A DNA stretch of 64,000 nucleotides from CAZBAF01 sp964490245 (GTDB lineage Bacteria; Patescibacteriota; Saccharimonadia; Saccharimonadales; JACDBH01). Both the position numbers and the translations under genes were made by a program. The stretch's first letter is position 1; each line of letters begins with the position of its first letter. The notes beneath the pieces were generated by a model. It was given only the letters and a program-made list of their open reading frames with translations, was not told the origin of the DNA and searched no databases. The stretch is taken from the NCBI GenBank assembly GCA_964490245.1, contig CAZBAF010000005.1:1-64000 (forward strand), written 5' to 3'. This document shows, in pieces, positions 14,859 to 23,634 of this stretch.

Positions 14859-17291
14859 ATGCAACGATACAATCCAGTAGAAATCGAGCCGAAGTGGCAA
14901 AAAATTTGGGACGAACGGCAGACATACCGGGCTGACCTGAATAGCGCCAAGCCCAAATATATTGCCATGAGCATGTTTAATTACCCAAGCGGGGCAGGCA
15001 TTCACATCGGCCACGCCATGAACTACACCATATCTGACGTTATGGCACGGTATAAGCGTCAGCAGGGGTACGAAAGCTACCACCCGGTGGGTTGGGACGC
15101 CTTTGGTCTGCCGGCCGAGAATTATGCCATCAAAACCGGTGTCAGTCCGCAGGCCAGCATGGCCAAAATTATTCCGGATTACCATGTCCAGTACAAGGCG
15201 ATGGGCTGGAGCAATGACTGGTCTAAAGAGATTTCGACGCACGAGCCGATGTATTACAAGTGGACGCAGTGGATTTTTGCGCAGATGCATAAGCACGGTC
15301 TGGCTTATCAGGACGCGCGCATGCAGTGGTGGTGCGACAAGTGTCAGACCGTGCTTGCCAATGAACAGGTTATAGACGGCAAATGCTGGCGTCATGATGG
15401 GCCTGATGACCCGATTGTCGAGAAAAAAGAGGTTAAACAGTGGTTCTTTAAGATAACCGAATATGCCGATGAACTGCTGGAAGCCACTGATGCGTTGGAT
15501 TGGTCCGAGGTGGTCAAGACCGCGCAGAAGAACTGGATTGGCAAGAGCAAGGGTGCCGAGATTGATTTTGCCGTTGATGGCAGCGACGCAAACATCAAAG
15601 TCTTTACTACGCGGCCGGATACGCTGTTTGGGGCGACCTTTATGGTGCTGGCGCCGGAGCATGACTTGGTAGAAAAAATCACTACCGCTGAGCAAAAGGC
15701 AGCCGTTGACGCATATGTAAAAGAAGCCACCAAAAAGACAGAGGTAGAGCGCCAGGCTGCCAAAGAAAAAACCGGCGTCTTTACCGGCTCATACGCAATC
15801 AATCCAATCAACGGGGAAAAAATCCCGGTCTGGGTGGCTGATTATGTACTAGCTGGCTATGGCACCGGCGCTATTATGGCCGTCCCGGCGCACGACGAGC
15901 GCGACAACGAGTTCGCCAAAAAGTTCGATTTGCCAATTATTGAGGTTGTAAAAACCGATGAAGACCCTACTAGTGAAGGAGTAATGGTCGGCTCGGGCGA
16001 GTATGATGGCATGAAAAGTTCTGATGCGCGGGAGAAGATAGTGGCGGATCTTGCAGTGAAGGGTCTGGCGACCGCCAAAACTACCTTTAAGATCCGCGAT
16101 TGGAGCGTCAGCCGACAGCGATATTGGGGTGCGCCAATCCCGATCATTAACTGTGAGAAGTGCGGTCCGGTATTGGTGCCGGACGATCAACTGCCGGTGG
16201 TGTTGCCAGAGCTCGAAGACTTTCAACCCAGCGGTGACGGCCGCAGCGCTTTGGCGCGGGCTACCGATTGGCTGGAGGTGGATTGCCCACAGTGCGGGGG
16301 ACAAGCCGAGCGCGAGACCGACACGCTGGACACCTATATCTGCAGCAGCTGGTACTTTTTGCGCTACTTTGACCCAACCAACGAAGCAAAGATTTTTGAC
16401 AGCGCCCGGGCCAACAAGTGGATGCCCATAGACTTTTACAACGGCGGTGACCATGCTACCGCGCATATGATTTACGCCCGGTTTGTCACCCGCTTTTTCC
16501 ATAAACTGGGCCTGGTGGACGATCCCGAACCGTTTAAGCGGTTTTTGTTTAACGGCAAGGTGACGGCCAGCGACGGCCAGATGTTCAGCAAGAGCAAGGG
16601 CAACGGTGTTGATCCGTTGGATATTATTAATCAGGGGTACGGTGCCGATGCGCTGCGGACTTACCTGATGTTTGCGGCGCCGCTTGATCTGTGGATCCGC
16701 TGGGATCCGCAGGGTGTGCCGGGGGCCTACCGGTTTATAAACCGGGTGTGGAATCTTGTTCAGGAGTACTTAAGCAGCCGACAACAAACGGCGGATGGAA
16801 AGCAGTCGGATGGTCCGCTGCGCGCTATGCATCCGGCGATTCGTAAGGTGACCGAGGATCTGGAAGACCAAAAGTACAATACCGCGATTGCCGCCATGAT
16901 GAAGGCGACCAATGATCTCTACGAACTCAAAGCCAAAGATGGTTTTACAGATAAAGACAGCTGGCAGTCTGCGCTCGAGAGTCTGGTGCAGCTGATTGCG
17001 CCGTTTGCGCCGCACGCGGCGGACGAGCTGTGGCAGCAACTGGGTCACGAGGACAGTGTTCATATTGACCACTGGCCGGACTGGGAAGAAAAATATCTGG
17101 CACAGGATACCATCACTATCGCGGTGCAGGTAAATGGCAGGCTGCGCTCTACCCTGCAGCTGCCTGCGGATATTGAAGAAGCTGATGCTATTGAGGCCGC
17201 CAAGAACGACGAAAAAGTAAAAGCCCACCTCAGCGGTGAGCCCAAAAAGGCCATCTACGTACCCAAACGGCTGGTCAATCTAGTGGTCTAG
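14859..17291 (+). CDS. leuS: Leucyl-tRNA synthetase
   Basis: 810 residues, class Ia synthetase. HIGH is at 49-52 (AGIHIGH), the editing CP1 domain occupies roughly 220-420 (TRPDTLFGATFMVLAPEH; GTGAIMAVPAHDERD), the KMSKS loop is MFSKSKG (about 574), followed by the anticodon-binding helical domain and the C-terminal VNGRLRSTLQLPADI domain. Two Cys pairs (CEKCGP near 435; CPQCGG near 479) look like a zinc ribbon. Length is a little below the usual 820-880. A leucine-rich leader frame precedes it. Confidence 0.97.
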   Translation: MQRYNPVEIEPKWQKIWDERQTYRADLNSAKPKYIAMSMFNYPSGAGIHIGHAMNYTISDVMARYKRQQGYESYHPVGWDAFGLPAENYAIKTGVSPQASMAKIIPDYHVQYKAMGWSNDWSKEISTHEPMYYKWTQWIFAQMHKHGLAYQDARMQWWCDKCQTVLANEQVIDGKCWRHDGPDDPIVEKKEVKQWFFKITEYADELLEATDALDWSEVVKTAQKNWIGKSKGAEIDFAVDGSDANIKVFTTRPDTLFGATFMVLAPEHDLVEKITTAEQKAAVDAYVKEATKKTEVERQAAKEKTGVFTGSYAINPINGEKIPVWVADYVLAGYGTGAIMAVPAHDERDNEFAKKFDLPIIEVVKTDEDPTSEGVMVGSGEYDGMKSSDAREKIVADLAVKGLATAKTTFKIRDWSVSRQRYWGAPIPIINCEKCGPVLVPDDQLPVVLPELEDFQPSGDGRSALARATDWLEVDCPQCGGQAERETDTLDTYICSSWYFLRYFDPTNEAKIFDSARANKWMPIDFYNGGDHATAHMIYARFVTRFFHKLGLVDDPEPFKRFLFNGKVTASDGQMFSKSKGNGVDPLDIINQGYGADALRTYLMFAAPLDLWIRWDPQGVPGAYRFINRVWNLVQEYLSSRQQTADGKQSDGPLRAMHPAIRKVTEDLEDQKYNTAIAAMMKATNDLYELKAKDGFTDKDSWQSALESLVQLIAPFAPHAADELWQQLGHEDSVHIDHWPDWEEKYLAQDTITIAVQVNGRLRSTLQLPADIEEADAIEAAKNDEKVKAHLSGEPKKAIYVPKRLVNLVV

Positions 17292-17625
17292 CAGTCTTTT
17301 GGGTAGCTGGCACGTACGGCAGGTGCGGGTTTTTAGCTGGCGGGCGGCAGCTCGGGATCTGTCTCGTCCGATATGGCGGGTTGTTGTTCCGTGCGGGCGG
17401 GATCTGCATTGCCTGCCGGCAGGATAGTGACATGGCCAAGCTGTCGGAAGGTGTTGTCCTCGGGCTGATGGCTGGGTTCTTTTCCGGGCCGGTGTAGGCT
17501 TTGCTGCAGCAGCGGGTCAATGGGCGCTTTGTTGCCCGTAGATGATCGTGATGTTTCTATGCAGTTGTTATATACCTAAATATCTGTTTTTGCAAGCACA
17601 CAGCTGCCCGGGTATGATATAGAGA
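17292..17625. other. Gene-free stretch
   Basis: No credible gene between leuS and the rpmF promoter. The only frame of note is on the minus strand (17520-17275), proline-rich with a TTG start and no ribosome-binding site. Several GC stem-loops (around 17320-17350 and 17430) could end leuS transcription, but none has a good T run. Confidence 0.4.
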
Positions 17626-17654
17626 TTGAAACAGAGAAGAAAATACGCTATAAT
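17626..17654 (+). promoter_or_regulatory. rpmF promoter
   Basis: -35 TTGAAA (17626-17631), 17-bp spacer, -10 TATAAT (17649-17654). Confidence 0.85.
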
Positions 17655-17691
17655 ACTCTAAAAGAAATAATTTAAGGAGTAATGTTTACTC

Positions 17692-17859
17692 ATGGGTAAG
17701 CCCAAGAAGAGGACTTCACATCGCAAGACCGGCCTGCGCCGGAGCCACCTGGTGGTCAAACTTGCCCGCAGCGTCAACGCAAAGTCGCCGGTCAAGGCCT
17801 TTACCACCGTACGCGAGTCCGGCCGCAGCAAATCCGCTGCTGACACAGCTGTCAAATAA
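17692..17859 (+). CDS. rpmF: 50S ribosomal protein L32
   Basis: 55 residues: the N-terminal KPKKRTSHRKTGLRRSHL run matches the bL32 signature, and the rest is short and basic. The zinc-binding cysteines found in many L32 proteins are absent (C-minus type). The ATG at 17692 lies 12 nt after an AAGGAG site; an upstream ATG at 17682 opens only a five-codon frame. It is the first gene of the run leading to nusB. Confidence 0.88.
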   Translation: MGKPKKRTSHRKTGLRRSHLVVKLARSVNAKSPVKAFTTVRESGRSKSAADTAVK

Positions 17860-17914
17860 GGTATACTTGTAACGACAAGGTACTATTTAGCGGAAAGTTT
17901 AACAAACCAATACT

Positions 17915-18394
17915 ATGGCTTCAAACCGACACTTAGGACGTATCGTTGCACTGCAGACGCTGTACGAGCAGGATTTTCGTCATGAAGCCGGTGACGCCAG
18001 CTTTGAGCTGCCGGAGGTACTGTCCCGAAATGTTTCGCGCTACCGCGAGACCATCGAGGACACGGAATTTATCGAACAGCTGGTGCGTGGCGTCAGCCAG
18101 CGTGCCGGCGAGTTGGATGCCGTCATCCAGCCGCTTGCGCCCGAGTGGCCGATCTCCCAGATCGCCCGTATGGACCGCGTCGTACTGCGTATTGGTGCGT
18201 ATGAACTGTTGCATGCCAAGGATGTGCCGCCTAAAGTGGTCATCAACGAAGCAGTAGAACTTGCCAAAGCCTTTGGCGGCGACAACAGCTCCAAGTTTGT
18301 AAACGGTGTGCTGGGTTCGCTGCTTAGGCAAAAAGAAGGCGTAGCCGACGAAAAGCCCCAGCCGGACAAAGACAAGGCCGACGCTGCACTTTAG
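17915..18394 (+). CDS. nusB: Transcription antitermination factor NusB
   Basis: 159 residues, all-helical NusB fold. Recognisable blocks: RIVALQTLYEQDF (9-21), IARMDRVVLRIGAYELL (about 88-104), PPKVVINEAVELAKAFGGDNSSKFVNGVLG (about 110-139). It binds boxA RNA with NusE/S10 in rRNA antitermination. A charged ~18-residue tail follows the conserved end. It follows rpmF closely. Confidence 0.95.
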   Translation: MASNRHLGRIVALQTLYEQDFRHEAGDASFELPEVLSRNVSRYRETIEDTEFIEQLVRGVSQRAGELDAVIQPLAPEWPISQIARMDRVVLRIGAYELLHAKDVPPKVVINEAVELAKAFGGDNSSKFVNGVLGSLLRQKEGVADEKPQPDKDKADAAL

Positions 18395-18431
18395 CTAACT
18401 AAGATTAACCTAACTAAGAATTTCAACTTTT

Positions 18432-19016
18432 GTGAGCTCTGCACAACCTCAATCAAGCCCGAATCCAGGCAAGCCCGAACGGCACAGCAAGCGTGCCAGG
18501 ATTAAGAATATGATGAAGCGGCCAACTGCCCCGATCAAGGGGTTTAAGACCTTTATTAACCGTCACCGCCCGGCTATCTCAGAGGTTCTGCGTGAGCCGA
18601 CTGCCGGCGGTATTGTGTTTCGCCGTTCCAAAAACGGCAAGGATATCGAATTCCTGCTGATTCAGGATGCCAAAGGACGATGGACCATCCCGAAGGGGCA
18701 TATCGAAGAGGGCGAAGAATCCAAAAAAACCGCCGAACGCGAAATCCGCGAAGAAACCGGCCTGCAGGAGATGGAAATCCTCCAGTGGCTGGGCAAAATC
18801 AACTTCCGCTACCGCCGCCAGACCAGTCTGGTGCTGATGACAACCGAGATTTTTCTGGTGCGGGCGCTGGGCGACAGTGACAAGCTGCAGCCCGAGGAGT
18901 GGATGAACGGCTGCGAATGGCTTAAGAGTGCCGACGCGCTGGACAAAATCGAATACGAAGACATCGGCAAGCTTATGCTGGTGGCGCTAAATAAAATACG
19001 AAAGGGAAATCTTTAA
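18432..19016 (+). CDS. Nudix hydrolase
   Basis: 194 residues. The Nudix box (GHIEEGEESKKTAEREIREETGL, G-x5-E-x7-R-E-x2-E-E) starts near residue 88 and is intact, so it should hydrolyse a nucleoside-diphosphate-linked substrate with Mg. A basic, proline-containing N-terminal extension of about 45 residues precedes it. The annotated start is GTG at 18432 without a clear ribosome-binding site; internal Met codons in the extension are alternatives. It lies between nusB and rnc, 6 bp before rnc, so a role in RNA turnover or nucleotide clean-up is possible. Confidence 0.87.
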   Translation: MSSAQPQSSPNPGKPERHSKRARIKNMMKRPTAPIKGFKTFINRHRPAISEVLREPTAGGIVFRRSKNGKDIEFLLIQDAKGRWTIPKGHIEEGEESKKTAEREIREETGLQEMEILQWLGKINFRYRRQTSLVLMTTEIFLVRALGDSDKLQPEEWMNGCEWLKSADALDKIEYEDIGKLMLVALNKIRKGNL

Positions 19017-19022
19017 AAATTT

Positions 19023-19724
19023 ATGGATGTGGCTGCCTATCAGACATTTGCTAAGGATAAGCTTGGCTTTGAATTTAACGATACCGAACTGCTGATTACT
19101 GCCCTGACGCACCGCTCATACCTCAACGAACACCGCAGCACGGTGAAGGAGCACAACGAGCGGCTGGAGTTTTTGGGTGATGCGGTGCTGGAGCTGGTCG
19201 TTACCGAATATCTTTATAATAACTATGCCGAGCCCGAGGGGATACTGACCAACTGGCGCAGCGCTTTGGTGCGTACCGAGAGCATCAGTGCGGCTGCCAG
19301 CGCCCTGGGCCTTGAGCCGTTGCTGCGTCTGAGCCGGGGCGAAAAGCGCGGCACCGAGCGCGCCCGGGCGCAGATTTTGGCCAACAGTTTTGAAGCCGTC
19401 GTTGGCGCCCTGTACCTGGATAAGGGATATGATGCCGCCAAGCAGCTTATCGAGCGTATTATCCTGAGCACCTTTGCCAAAATACTCGAGACCGGTTCGT
19501 GGCTGGATCCCAAGTCGCGCCTGCAGGAACTGGCACAGAGCCAGCTGGGCTTTACGCCTTCGTACAAGGTTATGGACGAGGCCGGTCCGGATCATGACAA
19601 AACCTTTACCGTCGGCGTGTATGTAGACAGTCAATTGTTCGGTAAGGGGACGGGGCCGTCCAAGCAGGCTGCCCAGCAGGCCGCCGCCGAGAAGGCACTG
19701 GTCAAACTGGCCGCCACGGCATAG
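19023..19724 (+). CDS. rnc: Ribonuclease III
   Basis: 233 residues. The catalytic domain carries the signature NERLEFLGDAVLE (45-57) with its acidic residues, and a second acidic cluster NSFEAVVGALYLDKG. The C-terminal dsRNA-binding domain spans about 160-230 (DPKSRLQELAQSQLG ... KQAAQQAAAEKAL). It processes rRNA precursors and other double-stranded RNA. Confidence 0.97.
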   Translation: MDVAAYQTFAKDKLGFEFNDTELLITALTHRSYLNEHRSTVKEHNERLEFLGDAVLELVVTEYLYNNYAEPEGILTNWRSALVRTESISAAASALGLEPLLRLSRGEKRGTERARAQILANSFEAVVGALYLDKGYDAAKQLIERIILSTFAKILETGSWLDPKSRLQELAQSQLGFTPSYKVMDEAGPDHDKTFTVGVYVDSQLFGKGTGPSKQAAQQAAAEKALVKLAATA

Positions 19725-19754
19725 TCAATCCCTACCGCCGATAGCGGGTTGTTC

Positions 19755-19858
19755 GGTATAAAAATAACCGCCCTTTTTATGTAAAAAAGAGCGGCCGGGG
19801 TTTGCTGTTATTTAAGACCCTATCTTCTCATTGTAGCACACTTTGTATGGTTTGTCAA
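19755..19858 (-). ncRNA. Possible small RNA with its own promoter and terminator
   Basis: Minus strand: -35 TTGACA (19858-19853), 17-bp spacer, -10 TACAAT after TGC (19835-19830), then GAGAAGATAGGGTC as the first transcribed bases. About 40 nt later a CCGCTC/GGGCGG hairpin with A/T-rich inner arms is followed by TTATTTTT (about 19791-19755). No minus-strand frame lies downstream (rnc is on the other strand), so a transcript of roughly 65-75 nt is expected. The hairpin could also end the rnc transcript. Confidence 0.4.
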
Positions 19859-19987
19859 GAGGGGCATATCACCTCTGTAAACGCCCGATTTGCCAGGGGC
19901 TGTGCATAAGTCAAATGAATTTGCCTGCACTATCAAGATCGGTGCGTGTACTATTACGCGTAATAGTCAAAGAATAAAAACGCCAAA

Positions 19988-20623
19988 ATGGCCAGCAAAA
20001 AACAAAAATCCAAGATAGCCGCCGCGTCCGCCCTGACTGCCGTGGTGGTGTGCTGTATTAATATGGCCGGCGCGCTGGTTGCCTATAATCTCTTGTTACC
20101 TAAAGACCGCGGCGTACAGCAGGCACCGCTTATTTCAAATGAGGCGGCACCGGTGGCCGCCCTGCCGACGCCCGATGCGCCCCAGCCGGCTGCGGCCGGC
20201 CCGACCCCGTCATCCGGTGTAGTCTCAAGTCAGCCGCTCAGGCTGCCGGACGAGCCGCTTAAGGTGGGCCAGACACCGCGCCCGACTGCCGTGGTGACCG
20301 ACAGTAGCGGCCGGCAGGTATATCGCTGGTGCAGCGGCTTCAACCCCGACCTGGAGGACGGTGTCTGCCAGGCCATCATGAGCCTGGCCGCCAATCTGAC
20401 TGAAAGCAATCCGCACCTGGGCAAAAAGGCCCGCGAATCGCTGTCGCTGCTGCCCCGTGACGCTTCGTTCGTTATGGACGAAGGCAGCTGGTTGGCGAGC
20501 TCGCCAAATGCCGGGTCGATGATGGTGACCGCCCGAACCAAAGACTATGGTGATGTCCGGCTGAAGATTTTTATGGAAAAGCAAAATAACATTTGGGTAC
20601 TGAGCGATGGCCAACTTGCATAA
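19988..20623 (+). CDS. Membrane-anchored envelope protein of unknown function
   Basis: 211 residues: a short basic N-terminus, one membrane segment (about 11-36), a Pro/Ala-rich linker (50-95) and an exported globular domain with two cysteines (SGFNPDLEDGVCQAIM region) that may form a disulfide. No catalytic motif. It overlaps the next gene by 17 bp and is followed by two more envelope genes, so a small envelope operon is likely. Confidence 0.7.
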   Translation: MASKKQKSKIAAASALTAVVVCCINMAGALVAYNLLLPKDRGVQQAPLISNEAAPVAALPTPDAPQPAAAGPTPSSGVVSSQPLRLPDEPLKVGQTPRPTAVVTDSSGRQVYRWCSGFNPDLEDGVCQAIMSLAANLTESNPHLGKKARESLSLLPRDASFVMDEGSWLASSPNAGSMMVTARTKDYGDVRLKIFMEKQNNIWVLSDGQLA

Positions 20624-20903
20624 AACCAGAACGCACCGGCGCGCGCATAAATTATGGAAGTTCTGCAGCGCCTATTACGCGGTGTCGGTCGTGGCGACTA
20701 TTCTGTTTGTAGTGTACGCGTATAAGGATATTCTATCGCTGCGGTTCAGGTCGGAGTTTTTTAGCGGGACGTATGATCACTCTGACGAGCTGGGCCGGCT
20801 GCCGCTACTGGGTATTTCGGTGGCGGTGCTGATTGGATTGACGCTGCTGACCCAGGCCGGGCTGGTGTTTACGCGCATGGCAATAAGATTATTTAAGGTA
20901 TAA
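20607..20903 (+). CDS. Small membrane protein with two transmembrane segments
   Basis: 98 residues, segments at about 22-40 and 68-90, basic cytoplasmic N-terminus. Starts inside the preceding gene (17-bp overlap), which suggests translational coupling. Function unknown. Confidence 0.65.
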   Translation: MANLHKTRTHRRAHKLWKFCSAYYAVSVVATILFVVYAYKDILSLRFRSEFFSGTYDHSDELGRLPLLGISVAVLIGLTLLTQAGLVFTRMAIRLFKV

Positions 20904-20916
20904 AAGGGGTAAAAGA

Positions 20917-21666
20917 ATGAGATCACAAACCAACACACGCGGATTTGCCCATCCTTTGCTGCTGCTGGTGGCACTGGTGGGTATTATGGGGCTGATCGGC
21001 TTTGCCGGATGCAAGGTTATGACCAAAGAAGATCCGGCTCAGCAAGAGGTTGCTGCCACATTGCCCGGTCATATTCTAATTAGCGGCAGCGGCGACAGTA
21101 CCAGCGCCACCGAGGATTCGCCTAGCACCATAACGGTCCGTCGGAGCGGCAGTGCCGCGGCAGAAGCCAGTCAGCAGCAGGCGGCCGGCAACGCCGCCGG
21201 TCAGAGCTTGCCCGAGTCCAAGCAGCTTGAGACAAAATATGATGTCTCAACACCGACCGGATCGCTGGGTCAGCTGATTTATGACGCAAAGGCCAAGCGG
21301 TTCAGTAATGTACTGTACTTTATAACGCCGCGGCTGATGTTCCGGGCTTATGATGTTGTCAGTGCGCAGAACATCGGTGATTTTGCCGCGCAGTGTCAGT
21401 CCAACAGCGCCTGCAAGTCACTGCTCATTACCGATGTATCGGTTGACCGATCACACCTGGATGAAAGCGAATGTTACGGCGAATCTTATAGTGTCGAATG
21501 TAAAAAGATCACCACAAAAGTCACGCTTAAAGACGGCAAGTTTACCACGCTGTACTATAAGGCGGTCGGCAATGATATTCATCAGGTAACGATCTACATG
21601 CTGCGCTCGCCGGGTGCGCCCAACTGGGTGGTGGACAAGGTGTCGGTGAACGAGTTTACGCTGTAG
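20917..21666 (+). CDS. Exported protein, possible lipoprotein
   Basis: 249 residues. Hydrophobic segment 13-30 ends in GFAGC (C32), a near-lipobox, so lipid attachment is plausible though the -3 residue is not ideal. A low-complexity Ser/Ala/Gln region (about 45-105) acts as a spacer, and the C-terminal ~130 residues form a domain with four cysteines (CQSNSACKS; ECYGESYSVECKK). It resembles the exported domain design of the first gene of this cluster; the family is not recognised. Confidence 0.7.
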   Translation: MRSQTNTRGFAHPLLLLVALVGIMGLIGFAGCKVMTKEDPAQQEVAATLPGHILISGSGDSTSATEDSPSTITVRRSGSAAAEASQQQAAGNAAGQSLPESKQLETKYDVSTPTGSLGQLIYDAKAKRFSNVLYFITPRLMFRAYDVVSAQNIGDFAAQCQSNSACKSLLITDVSVDRSHLDESECYGESYSVECKKITTKVTLKDGKFTTLYYKAVGNDIHQVTIYMLRSPGAPNWVVDKVSVNEFTL

Positions 21667-21714
21667 CCTGCGGTCAGGGCGCCGCTCTTTGCCTTAGTGC
21701 CAGGGCGGATAGTC

Positions 21715-21743
21715 TTGACAACAGAGGTGGTTATCTGTAAAAT
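21715..21743 (+). promoter_or_regulatory. rpsP promoter
   Basis: -35 TTGACA (21715-21720), 17-bp spacer, -10 TAAAAT (21738-21743). Confidence 0.85.
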
Positions 21744-21783
21744 AGCCATCTGTATTACATAACTAAGAAGGGATGCAGCAGAA

Positions 21784-22212
21784 ATGCTCGTTATTCGTAT
21801 GCAACGCATCGGCCGCAAGGGCCATGCACAATTCCGCGTTGTCGTTCAGGACAGTCGCCGGACCCCTACCAGCGGTAAGCTCGTGGCCATGCTTGGCAGC
21901 CACAACCCGCACAGCAAACAAACAGTTATCGACAAAGAAAAGGCCCAGTTCTATCTGGATCATGGCGCGCAGCCAACCAGCCGGACAGCTATGCTGTTAA
22001 AGGCTGAGGGTGTTAAGCTGCCTGACTGGGTCAAGATTGATACCGGCAAGCAGCGGGCTGTGCGCAACGCTGACAAGCGCCGCAGCACCCGACCGGCGGA
22101 AGAAGTCGCCGAAGAAACTCCGGCAGAGCCGGCCGAATCAGCCGAAGCACCGGCAGAGTCTGAGGCACCGGTTGCCGAAGAGGCGCCAGCTGAAGCCGCT
22201 GAAGCAGAATAA
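21784..22212 (+). CDS. rpsP: 30S ribosomal protein S16 with acidic tail
   Basis: 142 residues. The first ~80 are a normal bS16 (MLVIRMQRIGRKGHAQFRVVVQDSR start; KAQFYLDHGAQPT). Residues 95-142 form an unusual Ala/Glu/Pro-rich acidic tail (repeated EAPAE/ESAEAP units). The acidic extension on an RNA-binding protein is odd but occurs also on the neighbouring KH protein. Followed by khpA and trmD, a conserved bacterial order. Confidence 0.95.
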   Translation: MLVIRMQRIGRKGHAQFRVVVQDSRRTPTSGKLVAMLGSHNPHSKQTVIDKEKAQFYLDHGAQPTSRTAMLLKAEGVKLPDWVKIDTGKQRAVRNADKRRSTRPAEEVAEETPAEPAESAEAPAESEAPVAEEAPAEAAEAE

Positions 22213-22307
22213 ACGCGTCGTCTAAAAAACATAAGCATTTTCATTGCCCCGCCGCTGAGGGTTCTTGTATAATGGACTCAGGAAATTAACACCCAGGGAG
22301 ACCGTAC

Positions 22308-22730
22308 ATGAGCAACAGTATCGACCAGCAATTCATAGAATATATCGTTAAGTCCCTAGTCGGAAAACCGGATGAAGTGGTGGTAGAGCGCCGTATCGAC
22401 GAGAAAGGCGTTTTATTGGAGCTGACTGTTGATCCCGAGGATCTGGGGCGGGTAATTGGCAAGCGCGGGGCGACTGCACAGTCTTTGCGGACGCTATTGC
22501 GGGCTTTGGGCACCAAGAACGATGCCCGTTATAATCTTAAGATTGTTGATAACGGCGCACCTGCAGAGGACCGCGGCAACGGAGACGGCTGGGCCAGCAG
22601 GCCGGATGCCGCTGATGTATCTGCCGATGATACGGAAGACGCTGCACCGGATGAAGACAGCGATGATCGCAGTGCGGTTGTGTCCAAGACTCGTAAAGAG
22701 CTCGAAGACCTCGACGACCTGGATATTTAG
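22308..22730 (+). CDS. khpA: KhpA-like KH-domain RNA-binding protein
   Basis: 140 residues. One KH domain (about 5-80) with the RNA-binding loop GKRG (VIGKRGATAQSLRTLLRAL); then a long acidic Asp-rich tail (about 95-140) not found in classical KhpA. KhpA proteins bind RNA with KhpB/EloR and influence cell division and translation. Own promoter: TATAAT at 22268-22273; ribosome-binding site GGGAG. Confidence 0.9.
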   Translation: MSNSIDQQFIEYIVKSLVGKPDEVVVERRIDEKGVLLELTVDPEDLGRVIGKRGATAQSLRTLLRALGTKNDARYNLKIVDNGAPAEDRGNGDGWASRPDAADVSADDTEDAAPDEDSDDRSAVVSKTRKELEDLDDLDI

Positions 22731-22837
22731 TCTTTTTCCTGGTGGCTGATAGTCGGAATGCCCGGTGTGGCGGGGTGTTGTGCATCATAGATGACTTGTA
22801 GATGTAAATACAAAACAATGGTATAATATAAAAATCC

Positions 22838-23479
22838 ATGAAAATTCAAGTCATTACGCTTTTCCCTGAGGTGGTTGCGCCCTATCTTGGCGCCAGCATG
22901 CTTTGGAAGGCATCAGACAAGGGCATTGCCGAATACAGTGTCATAGATCTGCGTCAGTTTGGTCTCGGTGCGCGCAAGACGGTTGATGATACGCCCTATG
23001 GCGGCGGTGACGGCATGCTGCTTAAACCCGAACCGGTAGTGGCGGCTATTGAGCACGCCAAAACAATCGACCCGGATGCGCTGGTGCTGCTGCCGACCCC
23101 GCGCGGAAAGTTATATAAACAATCCGATGCCAAACGTTTGGCAGGCCTAAAGCGGGGGCTGATAATCGTCTGTCCGCGCTACGAGGGCTATGACGAGCGT
23201 ATTACCAATTGGGTGGATGAGCAGATTTGTATTGGCAACTATGTGCTGACGGGCGGTGAGCTGCCGGCGCTGACAATTATTGATAGTGTGGTGCGGCTGC
23301 TGCCCGGAGTGCTTGGCGGCGAAACATCGGCAGATATAGAATCATTCCAGGCTGATGACCAGACGGTCGAGTTCCCGCAGTATACCCGCCCGGATGAATT
23401 CCGCGGCCATAAAGTACCCGAAGTGCTGCGTAATGGCAATCATGCCGAAATTGCCAAGTGGCGCAAGGAAAACGTATGA
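22838..23479 (+). CDS. trmD: tRNA (guanine37-N1)-methyltransferase
   Basis: 213 residues, SPOUT family with the deep-trefoil SAM site: PYGGGDGMLLKPEPVV, VCPRYEGYDERI, IGNYVLTGGELPALTIID. It methylates G37 of tRNAs reading CNN codons. The protein stops at HAEIAKWRKENV, shorter than typical TrmD, which continues with an Arg-rich segment; the displaced copy of the 3' end (23593-23634) stops at the same point, so the short end is native to this lineage. TATAAT lies 10 nt before the ATG. Confidence 0.96.
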   Translation: MKIQVITLFPEVVAPYLGASMLWKASDKGIAEYSVIDLRQFGLGARKTVDDTPYGGGDGMLLKPEPVVAAIEHAKTIDPDALVLLPTPRGKLYKQSDAKRLAGLKRGLIIVCPRYEGYDERITNWVDEQICIGNYVLTGGELPALTIIDSVVRLLPGVLGGETSADIESFQADDQTVEFPQYTRPDEFRGHKVPEVLRNGNHAEIAKWRKENV

Positions 23480-23634
23480 AGTTGAAGACAAGCAGGGACG
23501 AAGGGAAAAGAGCAGCCGGAGCGGCGGGCTATGCCCGCGCACCGCGCGTTGAGAAAAACCGTAGGTTTGTCTCAAACGGCGAAGCCGCTGATAACCACGC
23601 CGAAATCGCCAAGTGGCGCAAGGAAAACGTATGA
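23480..23634 (+). repeat. E3-type element with a second copy of the trmD 3' end
   Basis: Directly after the trmD stop: AAGAGCAGCC, a GCGGGC-TAT-GCCCGC hairpin (23524-23538), GCGCG, then a TTGAGA/TCTCAA hairpin (23549-23575). A 42-bp copy of the trmD 3' end follows (23593-23634); it encodes the same 13 residues with only three synonymous changes, and its last 30 bp are identical. The displaced stop still overlaps the next gene's start (ATGA). The element is closely related, with compensatory stem changes, to the one before typA. Confidence 0.75.

Noticed and set aside
17275..17520. Minus-strand proline-rich frame after leuS
   Set aside because: TTG start, no ribosome-binding site or promoter, no family resemblance.
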